Shown here in pieces: positions 9,157-17,225 of a stretch of DNA of 40,459 bases. The notes under the pieces were generated by a model, which had not been told where the DNA came from, searched no databases, and saw only the letters and a program-made list of their open reading frames with translations. The position numbers were made by a program, and so were the translations under genes. Source of the DNA: Rhodobacteraceae bacterium Water-Bin34 (GTDB lineage: Bacteria; Pseudomonadota; Alphaproteobacteria; Rhodobacterales; Rhodobacteraceae); the NCBI GenBank assembly GCA_900197625.1, contig FZLS01000021.1, positions 1-40,459 of the forward strand. The letters are read 5' to 3'. How positions within the stretch are numbered: the first letter of the stretch is position 1; every line of letters begins with the position of its first letter.

Positions 9157-9491
9157 TTCTTAGCACCAGTTTTTTTCTTTTTTTTGGAAGGCATCTTTAC
9201 GCCTGAGACTAATGCAGCATTAGCAACAGCATGCGAAGATGTAGGGCCAGTAATAAACAGAAACACACCTATTAAAAATAATTTAAAAGTTATTAGATTG
9301 AATCCTGAATGAATACCCATACCTAATAAGATTAAAATAACACCTCCACTATCAGTTACTGAAGCTGCATGTAATCTTGACCAAAAATCAGGTAATCTAA
9401 GGGAGCCAAGAGCTCCTATAATAACCATTATGCTACCCAATAAAATCAAAGCCCAGGAAATCAATTGAAGAATATCAGAAAGAAAGTTCAC
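9153..9491 (-). CDS. mnhG: Mrp antiporter subunit G
   Basis: A 112-residue protein with three short membrane helices. The family signature LGSLRLPDFWSRLHAASVTDSGG is seen (LRLPDFWSRLHA at residues 31-42), followed by a helix and the segment FLFITGPTSSHAVANAA. The C terminus is a run of lysines (KKKKKTGAKK), which should face the cytoplasm. It overlaps mnhF and the MbhD/E-like gene by four bases each. MnhG is a small structural subunit of the antiporter; no catalytic role is known. Confidence 0.93.
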   Translation of the reverse strand: MNFLSDILQLISWALILLGSIMVIIGALGSLRLPDFWSRLHAASVTDSGGVILILLGMGIHSGFNLITFKLFLIGVFLFITGPTSSHAVANAALVSGVKMPSKKKKKTGAKK

Positions 9492-9796
9492 TTTTTCAAC
9501 TCCCTTTTTATTAAAATATCTCCAATTGCGCGGTAGCGAAAGAATTTAAGAATAGCGATTGTGGCAACAAAATTTATTAAAGCGTACAATAATGCTATAT
9601 CTAAAAAATCAGGTCGATCACTTAAAAAACCAAGAACCCCAATAAATAGAACAGTATTTGTACCAAAAGAATTAGTTGATAAGACCCTGTCATATAGAGT
9701 TGGTCCTTTATATAATCTTATTAATACAAGGATCATTGCTATAAACAATAAAATAAGTGCTACTAAAAAAATAAAATTAGGAATCGCAAGCATCAT
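9488..9796 (-). CDS. mnhF: Mrp antiporter subunit F
   Basis: A 102-residue protein with three membrane helices. The family features are LIRLYKGPTLYDRVLSTNSFGTN in the first loop (GPTLYDRVL at residues 30-38) and DIALLYALINFVATIAILKF in the last helix. Length is typical. Four-base overlaps with mnhE and mnhG place it in the same translation-coupled operon. Role: small membrane subunit of the cation/proton antiporter. Confidence 0.93.
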   Translation of the reverse strand: MMLAIPNFIFLVALILLFIAMILVLIRLYKGPTLYDRVLSTNSFGTNTVLFIGVLGFLSDRPDFLDIALLYALINFVATIAILKFFRYRAIGDILIKRELKK

Positions 9797-10281
9797 GATT
9801 TCTCAACACCTTCAATTCTAGAAACACGGTCATCCATATCAGCTAGTGCAGCGTGGTCGCTGGATTCATAAACAAGTGCATGCACTAGAAAATGATCTTC
9901 TTCAACTTCAACAGAAATAGTTCCAGGAGTTAATGTAATTGAGTTTGCAAAAATAGTTTGCCCCAAATCGCTTTTTTGAGAAAATGGTACGTTAAACATA
10001 TTCTGATTAATAGTCATAGATGGAGAAAGGATAACTTTTGTAACTGTCCAATTAGATTTCATTATTTCCCATAGAATCCAAACACAATATTTTAAGGTTT
10101 CAATTGGTCGTAATTGTACTTTTAGACTATTAAACTCTGAAGCATTTTCCATTCTACGGACCATCCAAACAGCAAAAATAGATGAAGCTAAGCCTAAGCC
10201 TAAAGTTAACCCTTTATCTATTCCGGACATTAAATACCAAAGTAGAAATAAAAAAATTGCTGTTAAAACTGAACGTATCAA
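9793..10281 (-). CDS. mnhE: Mrp antiporter subunit E, probable TTG start
   Basis: The first gene of the antiporter operon. No ATG begins this frame. A TTG at 10281 has GAG six bases upstream and gives 163 residues starting LIRSVLTAIFLFLLWYLMSG, which fits the family N terminus and usual length. Another TTG at 10332 would add 17 polar residues absent from relatives. Two N-terminal helices are followed by a cytosolic domain with SNWTVTKVILSPS, FANSITLTPGTISV and HFLVHAL, all typical of MnhE. The 3' end overlaps mnhF by four bases. A weak start codon on the first gene may limit the amount of the whole complex; that is inference. Confidence 0.85.
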   Translation of the reverse strand: MIRSVLTAIFLFLLWYLMSGIDKGLTLGLGLASSIFAVWMVRRMENASEFNSLKVQLRPIETLKYCVWILWEIMKSNWTVTKVILSPSMTINQNMFNVPFSQKSDLGQTIFANSITLTPGTISVEVEEDHFLVHALVYESSDHAALADMDDRVSRIEGVEKS

Positions 10282-10573
10282 ATGAATCTCTTTCGTTTTT
10301 TGGCAATTTAAAGTTTTCCCCAGTTTGAGCAAGTCTCTAAAACTTAATTATACATAAAATCAAAATATTTTTAAAATAATTTAAATAATTCTAGTATGTT
10401 TATTTACTTCATCTTGCGAAATTTAAGAGAACATCATAACTGTTGTAAGAAGTTTTAGAAAAGTTATGCTGGACAAACAAATAATGTAAATTAAGATTTT
10501 ATACTTAATAACAAAAATAAGAATTTTCATATCCCAGATTTAAAATAAATATTTCATAAATCACGAGCTCAAA
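10282..10573. promoter_or_regulatory. Divergent promoter region between the antiporter operon and kdsA
   Basis: About 290 AT-rich bases separate two divergent genes, so both promoters must lie here. On the plus strand TTGTAA (10443-10448) and TATGCT (10465-10470) are spaced by 16 bases and could drive kdsA, but the match is weak. I see no strong hairpin, no RNA gene and no clear operator. No confident box was found for the minus-strand operon. Confidence 0.4.
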
Positions 10574-11410
10574 ATGCAAAATAAAATTAGATTAAATAAT
10601 TTCGATATTTCTAATGATAGCCCCTTAACTATTATTTCTGGACCGTGCCAATTAGAGAGTGCTGATCATTCATTGATAATAGCAGAAACACTCATGAAAG
10701 CATGCAATAAATTCAAAGCAAATTTTATATTTAAAGGTAGCTTTGATAAAGCAAACCGCACTTCACTTAACGGAAAACGGGGCTTAGGTATCGACGAAGG
10801 TTTACGTGTGTTGCAAGAAGTAAAATCAAATCTTGGATGCTCAACAATTACAGATGTTCATACAGCAGACCAGTGCTCACAAACTGCAGAAGTAGTTGAT
10901 GTTTTACAAATACCAGCTTTCTTATGTCGCCAAACCGATTTATTGTTAGCAGCGGCCCAAACAAACGCGGTCTTAAATATAAAAAAAGGTCAGTTTTTGG
11001 CACCATGGGATATGCATAATGTTCTAGAAAAAGCCTCTTCAACAGGGAATAATAAGATTATGGCATGCGAAAGAGGAACAAGTTTTGGATACAACTCACT
11101 TGTTGCTGACATGCGAGGATTGCCAGAAATGGCTCGAAATGGGACACCTGTTATAATGGATGCTACTCATTCAGTTCAACAGCCAGGAGGAAATGGTGGT
11201 TCTTCTGGTGGCCAAAGAGAATTTGCACCTGTAATGGCCAGGTGTGCAGTGAGCCTAGGAATTGCTGGTGTTTTTATTGAATGCCATGAAGATCCAGATA
11301 ATGCCCCAAGTGATGGACCAAATATGATTCAATTAAGTCGTATGCCAAATTTAATTGAATCTCTTATGGAATTTGATGCATTAGCCAAACAATCCCCAAT
11401 TCGAATATAA
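10574..11410 (+). CDS. kdsA: 3-deoxy-8-phosphooctulonate synthase (Cys-type, metal-dependent)
   Basis: A 278-residue cytoplasmic enzyme that condenses phosphoenolpyruvate with arabinose 5-phosphate to Kdo 8-phosphate, the first committed step for the inner core of lipopolysaccharide. TIISGPCQLES (residues 19-29) carries Cys25, where E. coli KdsA has Asn; Cys here marks the divalent-metal-dependent class. Other conserved parts are FKGSFDKANRTS, TDVHTADQC, CERGTSFGYN, DATHSVQQPGG and ECHEDPDNAPSDGPN. Length is normal. It stands alone with its own promoter region and faces the BaiN-type gene with a 14-base gap. The presence of kdsA implies a Kdo-containing outer membrane. Confidence 0.95.
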   Translation: MQNKIRLNNFDISNDSPLTIISGPCQLESADHSLIIAETLMKACNKFKANFIFKGSFDKANRTSLNGKRGLGIDEGLRVLQEVKSNLGCSTITDVHTADQCSQTAEVVDVLQIPAFLCRQTDLLLAAAQTNAVLNIKKGQFLAPWDMHNVLEKASSTGNNKIMACERGTSFGYNSLVADMRGLPEMARNGTPVIMDATHSVQQPGGNGGSSGGQREFAPVMARCAVSLGIAGVFIECHEDPDNAPSDGPNMIQLSRMPNLIESLMEFDALAKQSPIRI

Positions 11411-11424
11411 ATTAGAGAATATAT

Positions 11425-12609
11425 TCATACTTCCTGTCCTGCTGCCCATCCAGATGACCAAGCCCATTGAAAGTTATAGCCACCTAGCCAGCCGGTGACA
11501 TCAACAACTTCGCCTATGAAATATAACCCTTTAACAGATTTACATTCCATTGATCGAGCATTCAATTCATCAGTGTTAACTCCACCTAAAGTCACCTCAG
11601 CCGTTCGATATCCTTCAGATCCAACAGGCTTAATTTTCCAATTATGTATGGCATCACTTAGTTTTATTAATGATACATCTGACTGATCACCTATATTGCC
11701 ATTTAAATTCGCCAATTCAGTAACAAATTTAGAAACTGCTGAAGGAAGCAGTCCATTTAGTGCATTGTGAATTGCTTGCTTACCATTTTTATTGCGTTTA
11801 ATTTTAAGCGCATCAAGAATACAATTGTCTCTTAGTAAATTTACTGAAATTTCATCCCCTTGTTGCCAATAACTGCTGATTTGTAGAATACTTGGGCCAG
11901 ATAATCCACGATGCGTAAACAGAAGGCCTTCATCGAAAGAAATCTTATTACAACTCACACTTGCTTGTACTGAAGTCCCTGACATTTCCTTTATTGGAGC
12001 TAATTCTTGTTGAGCAAACATCAAAGGAACTAAACCGGGACGAGTTTCAGTTAATGTTAGGCCAAATTGTTCAGCTATCTTATAACCAAAGCTGGTTGCA
12101 CCCATTTTAGGTATAGACTTACCACCAGTTGCAATAACAAGTGAATCACAATTTATAGAGCTGGTGTTCAACTCAATTTCGAAATTAATAGATCTTTTTA
12201 TGCTCTTAACATTGGTATTTAGTTCTATTACGACGCCAGCATCTGACATGGCTTGATTTAACATTGCCAAAATATCTTTCGATGAATTATCACAAAACAG
12301 CTGACCCAATGTTTTCTCATGATACAAAATGCCACATGACTCTACCCAGTCAATAAAATCCCACTGTGTATACCTAGAAAGGCATGAGGCCATAAATCTT
12401 GGGTTTTGAGAAATGAACTTATCGTACTTAATATCAAGGTTAGTAAAATTACACTTTCCGCCTCCCGAAATTCTTATTTTATCACCTGCAGATGCAGCGT
12501 GATCAATCAACAACACTTTTCTTCCTCGCCTTGCGGCTTGGATTGCACACATCATACCTGCGGCACCTGCACCAATAATAGTTACATCAAATTTTTTCAT
12601 ATTTTTCAC
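11425..12609 (-). CDS. BaiN/RdsA (YhiN, HI0933) family FAD-dependent oxidoreductase
   Basis: A 394-residue flavoprotein. The N-terminal FAD-binding motif GAGAAGMMCAIQAARRG (residues 12-28) is followed by the family signature SGGGKCNFTN, then TQWDFIDWVESCGI. The middle holds VIATGGKSIPKMGATSFGY, and the C terminus has AEVTLGGVNTDEL, GLYFIGEVVDVTGWLGGYNFQWAWSSG (in pieces: FIGEVVDVTG, GGYNFQWAWSSG). These define the HI0933-like family, named after bile-acid 7-dehydroxylation genes but of unknown substrate in most bacteria. The second ATG, nine bases in, is an equally good start. It has no operon partner; tRNA-Gln lies upstream on the other strand. Confidence 0.88.
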   Translation of the reverse strand: MKNMKKFDVTIIGAGAAGMMCAIQAARRGRKVLLIDHAASAGDKIRISGGGKCNFTNLDIKYDKFISQNPRFMASCLSRYTQWDFIDWVESCGILYHEKTLGQLFCDNSSKDILAMLNQAMSDAGVVIELNTNVKSIKRSINFEIELNTSSINCDSLVIATGGKSIPKMGATSFGYKIAEQFGLTLTETRPGLVPLMFAQQELAPIKEMSGTSVQASVSCNKISFDEGLLFTHRGLSGPSILQISSYWQQGDEISVNLLRDNCILDALKIKRNKNGKQAIHNALNGLLPSAVSKFVTELANLNGNIGDQSDVSLIKLSDAIHNWKIKPVGSEGYRTAEVTLGGVNTDELNARSMECKSVKGLYFIGEVVDVTGWLGGYNFQWAWSSGWAAGQEV

Positions 12610-12696
12610 CTAGAAGTATAGAAGGAGCAAAACAAGCCATAATTGCTATTTTTTGACTTGCACGACAGTTAAAGTCCGCGTAATAAGCGCTCACGT

Positions 12697-12771
12697 TGGG
12701 TCGTAGCATAATGGTAATGCACCGCTTTTTGGTAGCGTAGAGTATAGGTTCGAGTCCTATCGACCCAGCCA
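12697..12771 (+). tRNA. tRNA-Gln (anticodon UUG), CCA encoded
   Basis: A complete 75-base cloverleaf. The acceptor stem is TGGGTCG/CGACCCA, the D stem GCAT/ATGC, the T arm ATAGG-TTCGAGT-CCTAT, the discriminator base G, and CCA is encoded. The anticodon loop TTTTGGT gives UUG, reading CAA codons. The anticodon stem CCGCT/AGCGT has an unpaired C27-T43 at its top, whereas related alphaproteobacterial tRNA-Gln genes normally pair there. No integrase or direct repeat suggests use as an attachment site. Confidence 0.95.
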
Positions 12772-12806
12772 AAAAATCTAATAATACTAAACTAATCTTA
12801 AATATT

Positions 12807-14174
12807 TTATAAGTCGTTTTCTACTTTAACAATGGCAGCTTCTAAAATATTAAACATCTCATCAATTTGATCTATTGTTATTATTAATGGTGGAGAAAAA
12901 ACTGCCATATTGATAAGTGGCCGAACTAACAATCCTAGTTCCTCACACGCTTGATCAATTTTCGACCCTAAAGATCTTTCTGCTTCTAAATCCTCTGCTT
13001 TACATTCAATACATCCTAACAAACCCATCCCACGTGCATCACCAACAATATCATATTTCATTAAATCTTTGAGACGGCTCTGAAAATGAGGAGATACATT
13101 ACGTACATTTTCTAAAATGCGTTCATTCTCAAATATTTCAATATTTTTTAATGCAGCTGCACATGAAACAGGGTGGGCAGAATATGTATAACCATTCGTG
13201 AAAGCAGAAGGTTCATCTCCTTGGCTTGCTATCTCTAAAATTCGATCTGAAATAATACATGCTCCCAATGGTAAATACCCTGACGTTAATCCCTTTGCAC
13301 ATGTTATCATATCTGGAATAATTTCAAAAACTTCTTCAGATGCAAACCAATGTCCTAATCGACCAAATCCAGTGACAACTTCGTCAGAGATATACAAAAT
13401 ATCATTTTCTCTGCAAATCTCCCAAGTTCTTTTTTGATAGCCTTTTGATGGTACGATTACACCCCCAGAACTTAAAATAGGTTCAGCTATAAAAGCGCCA
13501 ATTTTATCTGCACCAAGTTCATTAATCATTAACTTCAAATCTTCGACTTTGGCATCACACCATTCCTCTGAACTCACACCATCAGGTCGAATATATGGAT
13601 TCACATCTGGCAGGAAATGAACCAGATTTGTTGCAAAATCAAAATGAGATTTATCTCTTTCTTTACCAGTAACCGAATGGGCCAAATAAGTAGATCCGTG
13701 GTAACCTTTTTCACGAGCAATTATTATTTTTTTCTCGGGCTGACCTCGTCTATTATTAAAATACTGCATCGTTCTTAATGCAGTATCAACCGCGGTAGAG
13801 CCGCCTGTTGTAAAAAAAACATTATTCAAATCACCTGGCGCCATATCTGCTATTTTTTTCGACAAAACAGAAGAAGGTTGTGTAGAATTAGTAAACGGAG
13901 AGGTAAAAGGTAATTTTACGACTTGATCTGCGATTGCATCTGCCATTTCTTTACGACCATATCCAATTTGGCTGCACCACATTCCACCAGGACCATCAAT
14001 ATATCGCTTGCCAGCTCCATCCCAAAAATAAATACCATCAGCAGAGTCGACAAACATATTATCGTATCCTCTCCAGCTATCAATTGCTGCCCATGGATGG
14101 ATTTGATGTAAACGATCCCATTCTTTAAGTGTTTCCAGATCCGGTGAATTAGATGTCGTTAGCGTATCATTCAT
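12807..14174 (-). CDS. Class III aminotransferase, polyamine (putrescine)-pyruvate type
   Basis: A 455-residue PLP enzyme of the class III omega-amino acid/diamine aminotransferase family. Visible signatures: YIDGPGGMWCSQIGYGRKE near the N terminus, FFTTGGSTAVDTALR, YHGSTYLAHSVTGK, IAEPILSSGGVIVP, DEVVTGFGRLGHWFASE, the PLP lysine in ITCAKGLTSGYLPLGA, and FTNGYTYSAHPVSCAA. It lies 33 bases downstream of potI on the same strand and closes the potFGHI operon. This position supports a SpuC-like role, moving an amino group from putrescine or spermidine to pyruvate to give an aminoaldehyde. The beta-alanine/taurine-pyruvate aminotransferases are close relatives, so the substrate is inferred from context. 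The aldehyde dehydrogenase at 23156-24583 could take the next step. Confidence 0.85.
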   Translation of the reverse strand: MNDTLTTSNSPDLETLKEWDRLHQIHPWAAIDSWRGYDNMFVDSADGIYFWDGAGKRYIDGPGGMWCSQIGYGRKEMADAIADQVVKLPFTSPFTNSTQPSSVLSKKIADMAPGDLNNVFFTTGGSTAVDTALRTMQYFNNRRGQPEKKIIIAREKGYHGSTYLAHSVTGKERDKSHFDFATNLVHFLPDVNPYIRPDGVSSEEWCDAKVEDLKLMINELGADKIGAFIAEPILSSGGVIVPSKGYQKRTWEICRENDILYISDEVVTGFGRLGHWFASEEVFEIIPDMITCAKGLTSGYLPLGACIISDRILEIASQGDEPSAFTNGYTYSAHPVSCAAALKNIEIFENERILENVRNVSPHFQSRLKDLMKYDIVGDARGMGLLGCIECKAEDLEAERSLGSKIDQACEELGLLVRPLINMAVFSPPLIITIDQIDEMFNILEAAIVKVENDL

Positions 14175-14207
14175 TTTTAAAACCTTTTTAAAAAATGTTT
14201 TGAATTA

Positions 14208-15047
14208 TTATTTCTCACGTTCTGCAAGCTGTTGATCAAGCAAATCACGTTTTTGTTGTCGGAACATGATAAGTGCAGCAATCGCAATACAAACTGCAAC
14301 AACGAGTATGATAATTGTTGCCAATGCATTGATATCAGGCCTAAGGCCAAGCCGAATACGGGAAAAAATCAAAACTGGTAGTGTATTTGCACCTGGCCCA
14401 GATACAAAACTAGCAATGACCAAATCATCAAGTGACAGGGTAAATGCAAGCAACCATCCTGAAATTAATGCTGGTGTAAGGCGGGGAATCGTAATTGAAG
14501 TCAAAACCTTAAATGGCTTTGCACCTAAATCAGCTGCTGCTTCTTCTAAAGATTGGCCCATTCCTGTTAAACGTGCTTGAATAGTGACTGCTACATAAGC
14601 CATTGAGAACGTGATATGGGCAATAGTAATCGTTGCAAAGCCTCGGTTTTCTGGCCACCCAAAAAACTGTTTCAAAGTAATGAACATAACAAGAAGTGAA
14701 AGCCCAGTAATTACCTCGGGCATTACCAATGGCGCAACCAACATTCCTCCAAATAAAGTACGACCTCTAAATTTACCAAATCTTACCATCGATAAAGCGG
14801 CTAACATACCAAGTATTGTTGCAAAAGTCGCATTCACTAATGCAATCTTTAAACTCATATTAACCGCGGCCCAGACTTCTTCAGATTCAAATAAAACTTT
14901 GTACCATCTTGTCGACCAACCACCCCAAACAAGAACTAATTTAGAATAATTAAAAGAATAGATAACCAATAAGATCATTGGAATGTAAAAAAATGCCATT
15001 CCAATTGTTACCATTACCGTTAAAAACTTAGAACGCTTCCCATACAT
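14208..15047 (-). CDS. potI: Polyamine-type ABC transporter permease (PotI/PotC)
   Basis: A 279-residue inner-membrane protein with six helices of the MetI/BPD type. The EAA loop that contacts the ATPase is EEAAADLGAKPFKVLTSITI, followed by the conserved IPRLTPALISGWLLAFTLSLDD (in pieces: RLTPALISGWLL, LAFTLSLDDLVIASF). LSLDDLVIASFVSGPG is typical of PotI/PotC. It follows potH after three bases and precedes the aminotransferase gene. It forms the membrane channel with PotH. Confidence 0.92.
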   Translation of the reverse strand: MYGKRSKFLTVMVTIGMAFFYIPMILLVIYSFNYSKLVLVWGGWSTRWYKVLFESEEVWAAVNMSLKIALVNATFATILGMLAALSMVRFGKFRGRTLFGGMLVAPLVMPEVITGLSLLVMFITLKQFFGWPENRGFATITIAHITFSMAYVAVTIQARLTGMGQSLEEAAADLGAKPFKVLTSITIPRLTPALISGWLLAFTLSLDDLVIASFVSGPGANTLPVLIFSRIRLGLRPDINALATIIILVVAVCIAIAALIMFRQQKRDLLDQQLAEREK

Positions 15048-15050
15048 AAT

Positions 15051-16013
15051 TCAATTACCCTCTGCAGCTTTACCTTGGTAATGCTGAAATATAATAATTG
15101 GGAAAACGAGCAGAAAAAGCATCGCAATTGCTACAGCTGACGCGACAGGCCAGTCAGTATTACGCGAGAATTCATTGAACAAAACTCGGCCAATCATTTG
15201 CACATTACCACCTCCTAAGAGATCTGGAATTACATACTCACCAGATGCGGGTATGAAAACCAATAATGACCCAGCGATTACACCAGGCATTGTAAGGGGT
15301 AGCGTTACTTTGAAAAAAGTATTTGTTGGTTTTGAGCCAAGATCAGCAGCAGCTTCGTTTAAACTTCCATCAAGTTTTTCCATATTTGCATAAAGCGGCA
15401 AAATCATAAATGGAAGATATGTATAAACAATTCCAACATAGACAGCAAATTCAGAGTACAGCATCTGTATAGGTTCATTAATAACCCCAAGAGATATTAA
15501 TAAACTATTAATTGTGCCCTGGTCTGCAAGAAGACCCATCCAAGCATAAACCCGTAACAGAAACGAAGTCCAAAAAGGTAAAATTACCATAAAAAGAAGG
15601 ATTGGTTTAGCTACAGGACCTGAACGAACTATTCCATATGCAATTGGATACCCTAATAAAAGACTAATTACTGTGGCCGTTGAGGCAATTTTTACAGAAT
15701 TGAGATATGTATCAATATAAAGACTATCATTAATTATGTAGAGGAAGTTATCAAATACAATTCGTATCGTCACTATTCCACCATCAGCCCACTCCACCAT
15801 ACTGGTGAATGGTGGGCTTGCAATTTTCATTTCAGCTAGACTAATTTTTGCAACAATAAAAAATGGAAATAAGAAAAACATTAACAACCAAACAAATGGT
15901 ATAATTATAACTATACTTCGCCAATTCTCTTGAAGACGCCGTAAAGTTCTATCTATAATAGAAACTCGTTTTTCAACTTTAATATTGGTGTTATTTTTTA
16001 TTCCAATATTCAT
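15051..16013 (-). CDS. potH: Polyamine-type ABC transporter permease (PotH/PotB)
   Basis: A 320-residue six-helix permease with an N-terminal polar extension of about 35 residues. The EAA loop is NEAAADLGSKPTNTFFKVTL and the following ASGEYVIPDLLGGGNVQMIG is characteristic of PotB/PotH. The first periplasmic loop (SLAEMKIASPPFTSM) also fits. It overlaps potG by four bases (16010-16013, ATGA) and is three bases from potI. Role: heterodimer partner of PotI in polyamine import. Confidence 0.92.
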   Translation of the reverse strand: MNIGIKNNTNIKVEKRVSIIDRTLRRLQENWRSIVIIIPFVWLLMFFLFPFFIVAKISLAEMKIASPPFTSMVEWADGGIVTIRIVFDNFLYIINDSLYIDTYLNSVKIASTATVISLLLGYPIAYGIVRSGPVAKPILLFMVILPFWTSFLLRVYAWMGLLADQGTINSLLISLGVINEPIQMLYSEFAVYVGIVYTYLPFMILPLYANMEKLDGSLNEAAADLGSKPTNTFFKVTLPLTMPGVIAGSLLVFIPASGEYVIPDLLGGGNVQMIGRVLFNEFSRNTDWPVASAVAIAMLFLLVFPIIIFQHYQGKAAEGN

Positions 16014-17152
16014 GATGTAAGCAACATCGCACTCTCAGGTTCCCAATTTAAGTACACCATGTCTTCCCAAGTTATTCCACGGGCGCGAGACATTGGTCTA
16101 CTTTGGTTTGGGGCTGATACATCAATAATTTGTCCATTTTCTAATCGAACTTTGTAAATTGACGTTTCACCTAAATACCCAATTTCTTCTACAATTCCTT
16201 TTATTTGGTTCGGCCCTATATCTTTGGGTTTAATTTTACTTAAATAAATTTTTTCAGGTCGAAGTCCTAACCATATTTTTTCTCCTTCTGCTATTGATTG
16301 GCCATAATTTATAAACACCTCACCTACATCAGTAGAAACTGTCAAATGTCCTACTTTGCTATTCTTTACTTTTCCTTCAAAAATATTTGCTGAACCAATA
16401 AAATCTGCAACAAAACGAGATTCAGGGAATTCATAAATTTCTGTGGGAGTCCCAATTTGTTTAAATTTACCCATGTCCATAACTGCCATTCTTGAGGATA
16501 GTGTCATTGCCTCTTCCTGATCATGCGTAACCACAATAAATGTAACACCAACCTGTTCTTGAATGTTAGCAAGTTCGAACTGGGTTTGTTTTCGTAACTT
16601 CTTATCAAGTGCTGCTAATGGTTCATCTAATAAAAGTAGTTTTGGTTTCTTAACCAATGCTCTTGCTAAAGCAACTCGTTGTCTTTGTCCTCCAGAAAGC
16701 TGCTGGGGTCTTCGTTTTATATAGTCTTCAAGTTCAACTAATTTTAAAATATCATTTACTCGATCACTTATCTCAGCTTTAGGAATTTTATCTTGCTGAA
16801 GACCAAAAGCGATATTTTCACCAACTGTCATATGAGGAAATAATGCATAGCTTTGAAACATCATATTTGTTGGTCGTTCATATGCAGGAACCTGAGACAT
16901 ATCTATACCATCTATGCTTATTGATCCTGATTCTGGAAACTCAAAACCAGCAAGCATTCTTAACAACGTAGATTTGCCACAGCCAGACCCACCAAGAAGG
17001 CAGAATAGCTCCCCCTGGTATATATCCAGATCGATATTATCTACTGCAGTAATTGCACCAAATTTTTTTGTTAGACCCCTAATTTGCACAAATGGTTTTT
17101 CTTTTTTACCATTTTGAGAAATTGCGTTGTCTAATATTAAATCATCTTCCAA
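16010..17152 (-). CDS. potG: Polyamine-type ABC transporter ATPase (PotG/PotA)
   Basis: A 380-residue ATPase. Walker A is GGSGCGKST, the Q-loop lies in MMFQSYALFPHMT, the ABC signature is LSGGQRQRVALARAL, Walker B is LLLLDEPLAALDKK, and the switch His is in VVTHDQEEAMT. After about residue 260 comes a TOBE_2 regulatory domain (LGLRPEKI, IGYLGETSIYKVRL). The first 20 residues are a variable polar extension. It is separated from potF by 73 bases containing a hairpin, so it is probably transcribed from the potF promoter at a lower level. Specificity for polyamines comes from PotF and operon order; spermidine and putrescine systems cannot be separated from the ATPase. Confidence 0.94.
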   Translation of the reverse strand: MEDDLILDNAISQNGKKEKPFVQIRGLTKKFGAITAVDNIDLDIYQGELFCLLGGSGCGKSTLLRMLAGFEFPESGSISIDGIDMSQVPAYERPTNMMFQSYALFPHMTVGENIAFGLQQDKIPKAEISDRVNDILKLVELEDYIKRRPQQLSGGQRQRVALARALVKKPKLLLLDEPLAALDKKLRKQTQFELANIQEQVGVTFIVVTHDQEEAMTLSSRMAVMDMGKFKQIGTPTEIYEFPESRFVADFIGSANIFEGKVKNSKVGHLTVSTDVGEVFINYGQSIAEGEKIWLGLRPEKIYLSKIKPKDIGPNQIKGIVEEIGYLGETSIYKVRLENGQIIDVSAPNQSRPMSRARGITWEDMVYLNWEPESAMLLTS

Positions 17153-17186
17153 TTCAAACTCACTATATTCTAGAGGTGCATAAATA

Positions 17187-17213
17187 AACGGCGGTAATTA
17201 CACTACCGCCGTT
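17187..17213 (-). terminator. Hairpin between potF and potG, likely partial terminator
   Basis: A perfect 10-bp stem (AACGGCGGTA / TACCGCCGTT) with a 7-base loop, GC-rich in an AT-rich background. Read on the minus strand it begins 12 bases after the potF stop and is followed by TTTATTTAT, only a moderate T-tract. The flank on the plus strand is also T-rich. It probably lets most transcripts end after the binding-protein gene, or protects that mRNA end, giving excess PotF. Stem and position are observed; the effect is inference from similar operons. Confidence 0.7.
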
Positions 17214-17225
17214 TTAAAATTTAGA

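Noticed and set aside
12697..12771. tRNA-Gln as an integration site for a mobile element
   Set aside because: No integrase, no repeated tRNA 3' end and no change in gene style on either side.
14266..14949. Two open frames antisense to potI
   Set aside because: They mirror the permease codon pattern and have no start signals or domains.
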